Source: Mesobacillus sp. AQ2 (lineage in GTDB: Bacteria > Bacillota > Bacilli > Bacillales > Cytobacillaceae). Taken from it: DNA of 64,000 nucleotides. The notes under the pieces are model-generated. The model had not been told where the DNA came from, did no database searches, and saw nothing but the letters and a program-made list of their open reading frames with translations. A program made the translations under genes and the position numbers. Every line of letters begins with the position of its first letter. Position 1 is the first letter of the stretch. Of this stretch, positions 33,974-41,773 are shown piece after piece. The stretch is from positions 501,001-565,000 of the forward strand of contig NZ_CP126080.1 of the NCBI RefSeq assembly GCF_030122805.1, read 5' to 3'.

Positions 33974-35239
33974 ATGACATTGACCATGACCAAAACTATG
34001 ACAGTAGAAGATCAGGCCATTGCAGCGAAAAAGGCAGCGAAACAGCTGAGCATCCTTTCCACTGAGGAAAAAAATGAAGCACTGCTGGTCCTCGCTGCTG
34101 CACTGGAGAAAAATTATGAAGCCATTTTAGCAGAGAACGAAAAGGATCTGCAGAACGGAAGGGAAAAAGGCTTCGAGGATGCATTCATGGATCGGCTCGA
34201 ACTTACTCGCGAGCGAATCGTGGACTTTGCGGAAGGGCTGCGCCAGGTGGCGGAGCATGATGATCCAGTCGGGGACGTCCTTTCAGACTGGACGCTCGAG
34301 AACGGACTCAATGTAAAAGAAATCCGTGTTCCGCTTGGTGTCATCGGGATGATTTATGAAGCACGCCCGAACGTGACCGTCGATGCAGCAGGGCTGGCGC
34401 TCAAATCAGGCAACGCAATCATTTTAAAAGGCGGATCTTCTGCATTGTCATCGAACAATGCTATAGTCGACATCCTGCACAAGGCTCTGGAAAACACAAA
34501 GGTGCCAAAAGACGCCATCCAATTCATTGCGACAGCAGACCGTGAAGCAACCCAGCAGCTGTTCACGATGAAAGAGCATATTGATGTTTTAATCCCGCGC
34601 GGAGGCGGAGCTCTGATTAGAGCAGTCGTCGAAAATGCGATCGTTCCTGTGCTTGAAACAGGAGTTGGCAACTGTCACCTGTATGTGGACGAAGAAGCGG
34701 ACACTGAAAAAGCGCTGAACATCATGATCAATGCCAAGACAGACCGCCCGGCTGTGTGCAACGCAGCGGAAACACTTATCGTCCATCAGGGATGGCTTGA
34801 GAATAACAAGGAGAAGCTTGCTGCAGCATTCCAGGATAACGGAATCACCGTGCATGGAGATGAAAAAGCAGCAGCCGCACTGCCGAACGTAATCCCGGCA
34901 ACGGAAACCGACTGGACCGATGAATATTTGAGCCTCGACATGGCCGTTAAAGTCGTCGATAACATCGATGAAGCCATCGAGCATATCGATCAGTACGGTA
35001 CGAAGCACTCAGAAGCAATCATTACCGAAAACGAAGACAACGCCAGGAAGTTCCTGCAGCTTGTTGATGCAGCAGCACTGTATCATAATGCTTCCACCCG
35101 TTTTACCGACGGGGGAGCATTGGGGTTTGGAGCAGAAATCGGAATTTCCACACAGAAGCTCCATGCAAGAGGACCAATGGGACTGTCCGCTTTGACGACG
35201 AGAAAGTACGTCATGGTCGGGGATGGATTGGTGAGATAA
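33974..35239 (+). CDS. proA: Gamma-glutamyl phosphate reductase ProA
   Basis: 421 aa; NADPH-dependent reduction of glutamyl-5-phosphate to glutamate semialdehyde. Aldehyde dehydrogenase-like fold: GVIGMIYEARPNVTVDAAGL (about 117-136), LKSGNAIILKGGSSALSSN, LIPRGGGALIRAV and the catalytic Cys in RPAVCNAAETLIVHQ (about residue 259). Start ATG 33974 (AGGAGG upstream), with a TTG directly before it. Operon with proB and closed by a very strong terminator. One more gene (proC) completes the pathway elsewhere. Confidence 0.95.
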   Translation: MTLTMTKTMTVEDQAIAAKKAAKQLSILSTEEKNEALLVLAAALEKNYEAILAENEKDLQNGREKGFEDAFMDRLELTRERIVDFAEGLRQVAEHDDPVGDVLSDWTLENGLNVKEIRVPLGVIGMIYEARPNVTVDAAGLALKSGNAIILKGGSSALSSNNAIVDILHKALENTKVPKDAIQFIATADREATQQLFTMKEHIDVLIPRGGGALIRAVVENAIVPVLETGVGNCHLYVDEEADTEKALNIMINAKTDRPAVCNAAETLIVHQGWLENNKEKLAAAFQDNGITVHGDEKAAAALPNVIPATETDWTDEYLSLDMAVKVVDNIDEAIEHIDQYGTKHSEAIITENEDNARKFLQLVDAAALYHNASTRFTDGGALGFGAEIGISTQKLHARGPMGLSALTTRKYVMVGDGLVR

Positions 35240-35244
35240 ATCAG

Positions 35245-35291
35245 ACAGGGTGACGGTTCCTATTTTTCAGGAACCGTCACCCTGTTTTTTT
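35245..35291. terminator. Strong bidirectional terminator of proBA
   Basis: ACAGGGTGACGGTTCC pairs perfectly with GGAACCGTCACCCTGT (16 bp) followed by seven T. It overlaps the 3' end of the convergent gene at 35267. The arm is related to the dispersed GGGACGGTTC repeat. Confidence 0.93.
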
Positions 35292-35722
35292 ACGATAAAC
35301 CTCGGCTCATAATCGCTGATGACTTCGAAAACTCCATCATTATACATATAAATATGATGCTCAACGTGTGGGGCATCCTCACTGCCGAGCCAGGGAAGCT
35401 GATCATACCATGCGATATAGTCTGATTGTAAGGCTTTATAAAAATGATGCGCGGCCGGGTCAGTAAGTTTGGAGTGGTCGGCGCGGTCAATGAACTTGTT
35501 CAGGTCAGACCTTGCTATCTCATTTGCGTAACGAAACGTCCAGACACAGTCGCCCACAATTGGTGAATGCTTATCATAAATCACTTCCACCATAGTTCCT
35601 TTGATATCCGTCAGGACAATTTTAAGACCGCCCTGATCTTCTGTATCAAAATATTGAAAGGTTGCCCCAATAATGTTGCCTTTCACCAGACATATGACCG
35701 GCTGCCAGACTTGTAATTCCAT
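35267..35722 (-). CDS. Hypothetical protein (151 aa)
   Basis: Soluble protein with an N-terminal beta-rich half (VWQPVICLVKGNIIGATFQY, then LKIVLTDIKGTMVEVIYD) and a helical second half (AHHFYKALQSDYIAWYDQLP). The final residues and stop are encoded within the proBA terminator stem. No family recognised. Start ATG 35722 with GAGGGGGAAGA upstream. Confidence 0.65.
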   Translation of the reverse strand: MELQVWQPVICLVKGNIIGATFQYFDTEDQGGLKIVLTDIKGTMVEVIYDKHSPIVGDCVWTFRYANEIARSDLNKFIDRADHSKLTDPAAHHFYKALQSDYIAWYDQLPWLGSEDAPHVEHHIYMYNDGVFEVISDYEPRFIVKKQGDGS

Positions 35723-36040
35723 TTTAATCTTCCCCCTCTTTTAACCAAGTTTATCAGAATAAGAACAAACTTACAGAAAATTGAAACTATCGTGTGCTAA
35801 TTCCTATAGAGAGGAAGAGTCAGGATTGTTGCCGGTTTTTTGACAAGTTTAAGGTTAGTTGATGAAAACCAGTCAAAATAATACTTATCTGAAGTAAGGG
35901 CAGGTTAAGAGATAACCGAGGCCAAAGCTGCTCGCTTTGTCCAAACCAAATTAACTAATTATTCACATAAAATTAGCAGAAGTGCCAAACAGAAGCTTAA
36001 AATAGAGTTGAAGGAAAATAATAGACTGGAGGGAATCGTG
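35723..36040. other. Intergenic stretch with solitary 52-bp-type unit
   Basis: No gene. TTGACA at 35840 and GTCAAAATA at 35872 are 32 bases apart, the same spacing as between the two boxes of the 24.5-25.2 kb array, with AAGTTT and AACCA around them. It may be a lone decayed copy. Confidence 0.35.
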
Positions 36041-36802
36041 ATGAAATTAGAAGGCAAAGTGGCTGTAGTGACGGGTGCTGCGTCGGGGATGGGAAAGGCG
36101 ATTGCGGAATTATATGCCCAGGAGGGTGCGAAGGTTTTACTGGCTGACTATAATTTTGATGGTGCTGAGGATGTTGCGAAAGGGATTGTTGCGAACGGCG
36201 GGACTGCAAAAGCGCTAAAAGTGAACGTGGCGGATCTTGCGGATGTTGAGAATATGATCGATACTGCTGTAAGTGAGTATGGAACACTGGATATTTTGGT
36301 GAATAACGCGGGGATTATGGATGGCTTTGAGCCTGTTGGTGATATCACAGACGAGAGATGGGACCAGATTTTTGATGTGAATACAAAGGGCGTGATGCGC
36401 GCGATGCGTAAGGCGATACCGCTTTTCCTTGAAAAAGAAAAAGGTATCATCATTAATATAGCCTCCACCGGCGGATTTAGCGGTGCCCATGCTGGTGCAG
36501 CTTATGGTGCATCCAAGCATGCCGTGATCGGGCTGACAAAGAACACTGGCTTCATGTATGCGCAAAAAGGGATCCGCTGCAATGCGATTGCACCGGGAGC
36601 GGTCGAAACCAACATCGGATCAAGCATGAAGGGCATTAATGAGTTTGGCATGTCACGTGCAGGCTTGACCCACTCATTATCGCCACGCGCCGGGAAGCCA
36701 GAAGAAATTGCGCAGGCAGCACTGTTCCTTGCATCTGATGACTCCAGCTTTGTTAATGGAACCGTGATTACCGTCGATGGCGGCTGGACATCTGCTTTTT
36801 AA
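36041..36802 (+). CDS. Short-chain dehydrogenase/reductase (SDR)
   Basis: 253 aa from ATG 36041 (TGGAGGGAATCG upstream). Classical SDR: cofactor loop TGAASGMGKAIAE (TGxxxGxG, about 12-24), NNAGIMDG (about 87-94), catalytic Ser in NIASTGGFSG and YGASKHAV (YxxxK, about 156-160), then PGAVETNI. An Asp at the end of strand 2 (VLLADYNFDG) suggests NAD+ preference. Oxidises or reduces an unknown alcohol/ketone. It stands just before the quinone-response cluster but has no MhqR site itself. Confidence 0.9.
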   Translation: MKLEGKVAVVTGAASGMGKAIAELYAQEGAKVLLADYNFDGAEDVAKGIVANGGTAKALKVNVADLADVENMIDTAVSEYGTLDILVNNAGIMDGFEPVGDITDERWDQIFDVNTKGVMRAMRKAIPLFLEKEKGIIINIASTGGFSGAHAGAAYGASKHAVIGLTKNTGFMYAQKGIRCNAIAPGAVETNIGSSMKGINEFGMSRAGLTHSLSPRAGKPEEIAQAALFLASDDSSFVNGTVITVDGGWTSAF

Positions 36803-36941
36803 AGACTCTTTAATTTAAGAAGTTCACTTTGAAAAATAAAACAAGAAACGGAACTCGAATCGTCGTTTGGGTTCCGTTTTGATTTAGGAGAAAAAGAATG
36901 AAAATTATCTATTGACATCCTTGTGGAATATATGATAAATT

Positions 36942-37006
36942 TATCTCGAATTAAAAATAAATTAATTCGAGATATTTTTTTAAATCAATATCTCGAATTC
37001 GAGATA
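36942..37006. promoter_or_regulatory. Two MhqR operators upstream of yceI
   Basis: TATCTCGAATTCGAGATA at 36989-37006 is a perfect 18-base palindrome identical in form to the known MhqR box of B. subtilis. A second, split site has TATCTCGAATT (36942-36952) and AATTCGAGATA (36964-36974) eleven bases apart. TTGACA at 36912-36917 upstream may be the -35, which would place the sites over and behind the -10. Confidence 0.85.
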
Positions 37007-37032
37007 AAAACAATATTAGGAGGAATTTTAAA

Positions 37033-37560
37033 ATGGCAAAATGGACAGTCGATCAGGCACACTCAGCAATTGGATTTGAAGTGAAACACATGATGGTATC
37101 AAAGGTGAAGGGTCATTTCGATTCTTATACTGCAGATGTTGAGGCAGCGGATCTTACAGATTTAACAACTGCTTCAATTGCATTCAAAATTGATGTAGCT
37201 AGCATTGACACTCGTAATGAAGATCGTGAAAATCACTTGAAATCAGCTGACTTCTTTGATGTTGAGAAGTATCCAACCATTGATTTCAAATCTACAAGCA
37301 TTACAAGAGACGGCGATGACTACAAAGTAACGTGTGACTTGACAATCAAGGATGTAACGAAACCAGTCACATTCGATGTGGAATTCGGCGGCAAAGGCAC
37401 AAACCCATGGGGCGTAGAAGTTTATGGCTTTGAAGCAGAAACAAAAATCAACCGTGAAGAATTTGGTCTGACATGGAATGCAGCACTTGAGACAGGCGGC
37501 GTCTTGGTGGGAAAAGACATCAAAATCAAAGTTGAATTAGAAGTAAACCCTGCAGCTTAA
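37033..37560 (+). CDS. YceI family protein
   Basis: 175 aa lipocalin-like beta-barrel, with no signal peptide. Starts MAKWTVDQAHSAIGFEVKHM and contains IDVASIDTRNEDRENHLKSA, KYPTIDFKSTSI and LTIKDVTKPVTFDVEFGG, all typical of YceI; the family binds polyisoprenoid/quinone-like lipids. Preceded by a double MhqR operator, so it is likely induced with the quinone-detoxification genes and may hold a lipophilic quinone; this role is inference. Followed 61 bases later by mhqR. Confidence 0.9.
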   Translation: MAKWTVDQAHSAIGFEVKHMMVSKVKGHFDSYTADVEAADLTDLTTASIAFKIDVASIDTRNEDRENHLKSADFFDVEKYPTIDFKSTSITRDGDDYKVTCDLTIKDVTKPVTFDVEFGGKGTNPWGVEVYGFEAETKINREEFGLTWNAALETGGVLVGKDIKIKVELEVNPAA

Positions 37561-37621
37561 AACCTTTGGCCATTATGCTGGATTACATGCGAATCCAGCA
37601 TAATGTAAAGGAGTTGGAAAA

Positions 37622-38056
37622 ATGGAAAAGCCAAGAGAAGAGTTAAAAGCTGTAACCGTGATTATTCGTGCCGCGCAGGCTATTCACGATGTGATTCGAA
37701 AAGACGCAGCACAGTATGGATTGAATCCTACGGAATTTTCTGTGATGGAGCTGCTTTATCACAGGGGGGAGCAGCCTATTCAAATTATTGGAAAAAAGGT
37801 TCTGATTTCGAGCGGCAGCATAACTTATGTCATTGATAAGCTTGTGGAGAAAAATTATGTGAGACGGCGGGCCTGTCCCGAAGATCGCCGCGTCACTTAT
37901 GGGGTTTTAACGAATGAAGGTAAAGAGCTGATGGATACTATTTTTCCTCAGCATGAAATGGAAATGAGCAGGATTTTTGCAGATTTGGATGCCGAGGAAG
38001 TCAATCAGACAGTCAGTTTATTAAAACGAATCGGTTATCGGGCAAAAGGCCTTTAA
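37622..38056 (+). CDS. mhqR: MarR family regulator, MhqR-like
   Basis: 144 aa winged helix: PTEFSVMELLYHRGEQPIQI, then SSGSITYVIDKLVEKNYVRR as recognition helix and RRACPEDRRVTYGVLTNEGK as the wing. In B. subtilis MhqR represses dioxygenase, DoxX, nitroreductase and MhqD genes and is released by hydroquinones/catechol-type electrophiles. Identity is supported by perfect MhqR boxes at 36989 and 38076 on both sides of the gene and by the downstream gene set. Start ATG has AAAGGAGTTGG upstream. It may be autoregulated through the yceI promoter. Confidence 0.85.
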   Translation: MEKPREELKAVTVIIRAAQAIHDVIRKDAAQYGLNPTEFSVMELLYHRGEQPIQIIGKKVLISSGSITYVIDKLVEKNYVRRRACPEDRRVTYGVLTNEGKELMDTIFPQHEMEMSRIFADLDAEEVNQTVSLLKRIGYRAKGL

Positions 38057-38075
38057 ATACATTTTTATCACTATA

Positions 38076-38093
38076 TATCTCGAATTCGAGATA
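38076..38093. promoter_or_regulatory. MhqR operator before the dioxygenase operon
   Basis: A second perfect TATCTCGAATTCGAGATA, 23 bases before the DoxX start and just before AGGAGG. It would block transcription of the whole downstream operon. Confidence 0.88.
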
Positions 38094-38115
38094 AAAATTC
38101 AGGAGGATTATATAA

Positions 38116-38514
38116 ATGATGGATTTAGGTTTGTTAATCATACGATTGGTAATTGGTATTTTATTTATTGGACATGGTGCGCAAAAGCTGTTTGGCTGGT
38201 TTGGGGGCTATGGATTAAAAGGAACAGGCGGCTGGTTTGATTCGATCGGCATGAAGCCTGGAGTCACGCTGGCACTCTTTGCGGGATTAGCAGAACTTCT
38301 CGGGGGAATATTATTGGCAGCAGGGCTTTTCACTCCACTCGCAGCTTTGATGATTGCCGGAACCATGCTGATGGCCATTTTAAAAGTGCATGGCCCAAAT
38401 GGTTTGTGGTCCACTTCAAATGGCTATGAGTATAACTTGACATTGATTGCTGTCACGATTGGATTAGCACTGATTGGCCCTGGCCGATACGCTATAGATG
38501 CTATTTTATTCTAA
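38116..38514 (+). CDS. mhqP: DoxX family membrane protein (MhqP-like)
   Basis: 132 aa with four hydrophobic helices: LLIIRLVIGILFIGHGAQKL, GVTLALFAGLAELLGGILLA, TPLAALMIAGTMLMAILKVH and LTLIAVTIGLALIGPGRYA. GHGAQKLFGWFGG is a DoxX signature. In B. subtilis the DoxX protein YdfP (MhqP) is in the mhqNOP operon under MhqR. First gene of an operon of five tightly spaced genes. The role may be in membrane redox or thiol homeostasis; it is not biochemically certain. Confidence 0.87.
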   Translation: MMDLGLLIIRLVIGILFIGHGAQKLFGWFGGYGLKGTGGWFDSIGMKPGVTLALFAGLAELLGGILLAAGLFTPLAALMIAGTMLMAILKVHGPNGLWSTSNGYEYNLTLIAVTIGLALIGPGRYAIDAILF

Positions 38515-38546
38515 ATTATATTAGATTATAAATGGGAGTGTTAATA

Positions 38547-39485
38547 ATGACCAAAAAAACAATGGGCATTCACCATATTACCGCAATAGTCGGCCATCCA
38601 CAGGAAAACGTTGATTTTTACAGTGGTGTATTAGGACTGCGAATGGTAAAGAAAACCGTCAATTTCGACGATCCAGAGACATATCATCTTTATTTTGGAA
38701 ATGAAGGCGGCAAGCCGGGAACCATCATCACCTTCTTTCCATGGGCAGGTGCTCGCCAGGGAGTCATTGGCGACGGACAGGTAGGAGTGACTTCCTATGT
38801 GGTTCCGAAAGGATCTATCGATTTTTGGAAAAACCGCCTTGAAAAATTTAATGTACCATTCACAATTATGGAGCGGTTCGGCGAACAATATTTAGAGTTT
38901 GATGATCCTCATGGTCTCCACCTGGAGATTGTGGAACGAGAAGAAGGGGAAATCAATGAGTGGAGCTTCGGTGAGGTAACGCCTGATGTTGCCATCAAAG
39001 GATTTGGCGGAGCGACACTGTTATCGACCCAGCCGGAAAAAACAGCAGATCTGCTGGAAAAAGTGATGGGACTTGAGGTTGTCGGAAAAGAAGGAGACTT
39101 CATTCGCTTCCGATCTTCTGCAGACATCGGGAATGTCATCGACCTTAAATTGACACCGATTGGCCGTGGGGAGATGGGTGTAGGAACCGTGCATCATATT
39201 GCCTGGAGGGCTGTCGATGACGCAGACCAGCTGGATTGGCAGCAATACGTGGCAGACAATGGCTATGGTGTAACACCTGTAAGGGACAGAAACTACTTCA
39301 ATGCGATTTATTTTAGAGAGCATGGTGAAATCCTGTTTGAAATTGCGACGGATCCACCAGGATTTGCTCACGATGAATCACAGGAAACGATGGGTGAGAA
39401 ATTAATGCTGCCAGAACAATATGAACAGTATCGCGGGCAGCTGGAGAGAAGGCTCATTCCGATCGAAGTGAGAGAGCTGGATTGA
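38547..39485 (+). CDS. Ring-cleaving dioxygenase, VOC family (MhqA/MhqO-like)
   Basis: 312 aa from ATG 38547 (GGGAGTG upstream). Two vicinal-oxygen-chelate modules: IHHITAIVGHPQENVDFYSG (metal His about 7) with the partner LEFDDPHGLHLEIVE, then VHHIAWRAVDDADQ and ILFEIATDPPGF with the final Glu ligand. Known relatives in B. subtilis (MhqA, MhqO, MhqE) are extradiol-type enzymes that cleave hydroquinone or catechol rings. Its stop codon overlaps the next gene's start (TGATG). Paralogous to 40129. Confidence 0.9.
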   Translation: MTKKTMGIHHITAIVGHPQENVDFYSGVLGLRMVKKTVNFDDPETYHLYFGNEGGKPGTIITFFPWAGARQGVIGDGQVGVTSYVVPKGSIDFWKNRLEKFNVPFTIMERFGEQYLEFDDPHGLHLEIVEREEGEINEWSFGEVTPDVAIKGFGGATLLSTQPEKTADLLEKVMGLEVVGKEGDFIRFRSSADIGNVIDLKLTPIGRGEMGVGTVHHIAWRAVDDADQLDWQQYVADNGYGVTPVRDRNYFNAIYFREHGEILFEIATDPPGFAHDESQETMGEKLMLPEQYEQYRGQLERRLIPIEVRELD

Positions 39486-40099
39486 TGGCGATGCTTCCGG
39501 TTGACCCAGACCAGCTTTCCGAGAGAGAGAATTACAAGTTTCTGATTGGCAGCATCATTCCCAGGCCAATCGCCTTCGTCACAACAGCTTCCGAGGATGG
39601 AGTCTTGAACGGTGCGCCGTTCAGCTACTTCAATATCGTATCGTCCAATCCGCCGATGATTTCGCTATCCATCCAGCGGTCAGGAGGAAAGCAGAAGGAT
39701 ACGGCGAGGAACATTCTTGAATCCGGGGAATTTGTCGTTCATATCGTTGATGAACAGAATGTTGAAAAAATAAACCAAACAGCCGCCAGCCTTGCTCCTG
39801 AAGAAAGTGAAGTCGAGCTGGCTCAGTTAACTCCGGTTAAAAGTGTGAAAGTTTCAGTGCCAGGGGTGAAGGAAGCAAAAGTCAGGATGGAATGCGTGCT
39901 GGAGCAGGCGTTGGAATTAGGGGGCGGAAATGTGTCGGGCTGCGATTTCATCATCGGGAAAGTCGTACAGTTCCATATAGAGGATAGCATCTACAATCAT
40001 GGAAGGATCAATCCGGAGGGGCTGGCGGCTGTGAGCAGGCTGGCAGGGAATAATTACGCGAAAGTCGGAGAAATTTTTGAAATCGAAAGGCCCAAGTAG
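39485..40099 (+). CDS. Flavin reductase family protein (flavoredoxin-like)
   Basis: 204 aa. FMN-binding split barrel: NYKFLIGSIIPRPIAFVTTA (about 14-33), NGAPFSYFNIVSSNPPMISL and KDTARNILESGEFVVHIVDE are diagnostic. Such proteins bind FMN and reduce flavins or act in two-component monooxygenases. Overlaps the preceding dioxygenase by one base, so they are translationally coupled; it may supply reduced flavin or reduce quinones in the same pathway (inference). No counterpart is part of the B. subtilis mhq operons that I recall. Confidence 0.87.
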   Translation: MAMLPVDPDQLSERENYKFLIGSIIPRPIAFVTTASEDGVLNGAPFSYFNIVSSNPPMISLSIQRSGGKQKDTARNILESGEFVVHIVDEQNVEKINQTAASLAPEESEVELAQLTPVKSVKVSVPGVKEAKVRMECVLEQALELGGGNVSGCDFIIGKVVQFHIEDSIYNHGRINPEGLAAVSRLAGNNYAKVGEIFEIERPK

Positions 40100-40128
40100 T
40101 ATCCGATCGGAGAAAGGGTGAAAAGGAA

Positions 40129-41070
40129 ATGCAAAAGACAACAGGTATCCACCATATTACGGCCATGGTCAACGATGCGCAGCGGAATATTGATTTTTAC
40201 GCAGGTGTATTAGGTCTTAGGCTTGTGAAAAAGACGATTAACTTCGACCGGCCTGAAGTGTATCATCTTTATTTTGGCAACGAAGCCGGGGATCCTGGAA
40301 CAGTCATCACCTTCTTTCCATGGGAAAACCAGATGAAAGGGCGAATTGGCACCGGACAGGTTGGTGTGACCAGCTATGTCATACCCGCCGGATCCCTGTC
40401 TTTTTGGAAGGATCGGTTGAAACGATTTGGAGTCAGGTTCATTCAGAATGTCCGTTATGGCGAAACCTATTTGCAGTTCCAGGATCCTGACGGGCTTGAA
40501 ATCGAACTGGTTGAAAGGAATGAGGGAGCCATGAATCCCTGGAGCTATGGAGGAGTTACATCTGATGTTGCGATCAAAGGGTTTGGGGGAGCGACATTGA
40601 TTTCAGCCCAGCCTCATAAAACGGCAGAGGTACTTGAAGATATTCTCGGACTTGAGCCAGTTGGCCAGGAAGAAAGCTTCCTCAGGTTTAAAACAGAGAT
40701 TGGCAACACGATTGACATCAAGCTTAGTCCTTCGGTACGCGGATTGATGGGAGCAGGAACGGTCCATCATATTGCCTGGAGAGCGAGAGATGAAGAAGAC
40801 CATCAAAGGTGGAGAGAACTTCTAGTGGAGAAGGGATTTTATCCAACAGAAATTCTCGACCGTAACTATTTTAAGGCCCTGTATTTTCACGAGGGCGGGA
40901 GCATTCTTTTTGAAATCGCAACGGATGCACCGGGCTTTGGGGTAGATGAGCCAGCGAACGCACTCGGAAAAAAACTGATGCTGCCGTCATGGCTCGAGTC
41001 AAAGAGGGAAGAATTAGAGCACAAGCTTCCGCAGGTGGAGGCACGTGTTTTGGAGGGAGATAAACAATGA
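40129..41070 (+). CDS. Ring-cleaving dioxygenase, VOC family (MhqE/MhqO-like)
   Basis: 313 aa, ATG preceded by AAAGGGTGAAAAGGAA. Very similar to the product at 38547: IHHITAMVNDAQRNIDFYAG, NRDYL-type middle block YLQFQDPDGLEIELVE, VHHIAWRARDEEDH and ILFEIATDAPGFGV. The two metal His and one Glu are conserved, consistent with Fe/Mn-dependent extradiol cleavage. The paralogous pair probably arose by duplication, with flavin reductase lying between. Its stop overlaps mhqD by four bases (ATGA). Confidence 0.9.
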   Translation: MQKTTGIHHITAMVNDAQRNIDFYAGVLGLRLVKKTINFDRPEVYHLYFGNEAGDPGTVITFFPWENQMKGRIGTGQVGVTSYVIPAGSLSFWKDRLKRFGVRFIQNVRYGETYLQFQDPDGLEIELVERNEGAMNPWSYGGVTSDVAIKGFGGATLISAQPHKTAEVLEDILGLEPVGQEESFLRFKTEIGNTIDIKLSPSVRGLMGAGTVHHIAWRARDEEDHQRWRELLVEKGFYPTEILDRNYFKALYFHEGGSILFEIATDAPGFGVDEPANALGKKLMLPSWLESKREELEHKLPQVEARVLEGDKQ

Positions 41071-41675
41071 AACATATATTCAACAAGGGTAAGGTATCAA
41101 CAAAACCAACATTATTAATGCTTCACGGCACAGGAGGCAATGAATTGGACCTGCTGCCTCTAGCTGGAATGATTGATGATGAAGCTTCTGTCTTAAGTGT
41201 CCGCGGGAACGTATTGGAAAACGGAATGCCAAGATTTTTCAAAAGGCTGGCAGAAGGTGTGTTTGACGAAGAGGATTTAATTTTCCGGACAAAAGAATTG
41301 AATGAATTCCTTGATGAAGCAGCTGAAAAATACGACTTTGACCGTAACAATGTGATTGCCGTCGGTTATTCAAACGGAGCGAATATCGCGGCAAGCCTGC
41401 TGTTCCACTATGAAAATGCCTTGAAGGGAGCCATCCTTCATCACCCAATGGTGCCGAGAAGAGGTATTGAACTGCCTGACCTGACAGGAACTCCGGTATT
41501 CATTGCGGCAGGAACGAATGATCCAATCTGCTCACCGATGGAATCTGAACAACTTAAATCCCTGCTTGAGAAAGCTGGTGCTGATGTGAAACTCCATTGG
41601 GAGAATAGAGGCCATCAGTTGACCCGTGAGGAAGTCGAAGCTGCGGCGCAGTGGTACCTGGGACACGAGAGGTAA
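41067..41675 (+). CDS. mhqD: MhqD, phospholipase/carboxylesterase-like hydrolase
   Basis: 202 aa alpha/beta hydrolase closely resembling B. subtilis MhqD (YodD): LHGTGGNELDLLPLA (oxyanion region), VGYSNGANIAASLLFHY (nucleophile Ser), AGTNDPICSPMES (Asp) and WENRGHQLTREEVE (His). In B. subtilis mhqED is MhqR-controlled and contributes to resistance to methylhydroquinone. The final gene of this operon; likely hydrolyses the ring-cleavage product or a quinone conjugate (inference). A two-hairpin repeat follows. Confidence 0.9.
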   Translation: MKHIFNKGKVSTKPTLLMLHGTGGNELDLLPLAGMIDDEASVLSVRGNVLENGMPRFFKRLAEGVFDEEDLIFRTKELNEFLDEAAEKYDFDRNNVIAVGYSNGANIAASLLFHYENALKGAILHHPMVPRRGIELPDLTGTPVFIAAGTNDPICSPMESEQLKSLLEKAGADVKLHWENRGHQLTREEVEAAAQWYLGHER

Positions 41676-41686
41676 GAGTAGAAAAG

Positions 41687-41770
41687 GATGGGACACGGGG
41701 ACGGTTCTGGTGTCCCGACAGAAGAATAAAATATAACCTTGGGGACGGGAGAACCGTCCCCATTTCCTTT
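41687..41770 (+). repeat. Two-hairpin GGGACGG/CCGTCCC dispersed repeat, copy 3
   Basis: GGGACACGGGGACGGTTC, TGGTGTCCCG, then GGGGACGGGAGAACCGTCCC: the most complete copy. Hairpin 1 pairs GGGACAC with GTGTCCC; hairpin 2 pairs GGGGACGG with CCGTCCCC. It separates convergent mhqD and the dehydratase gene and likely terminates both. Confidence 0.8.
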
Positions 41771-41773
41771 TCT

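Noticed and set aside
34589..35008. 139-codon minus-strand frame inside proA
   Set aside because: Antisense shadow of a well-conserved enzyme gene; no ribosome site.
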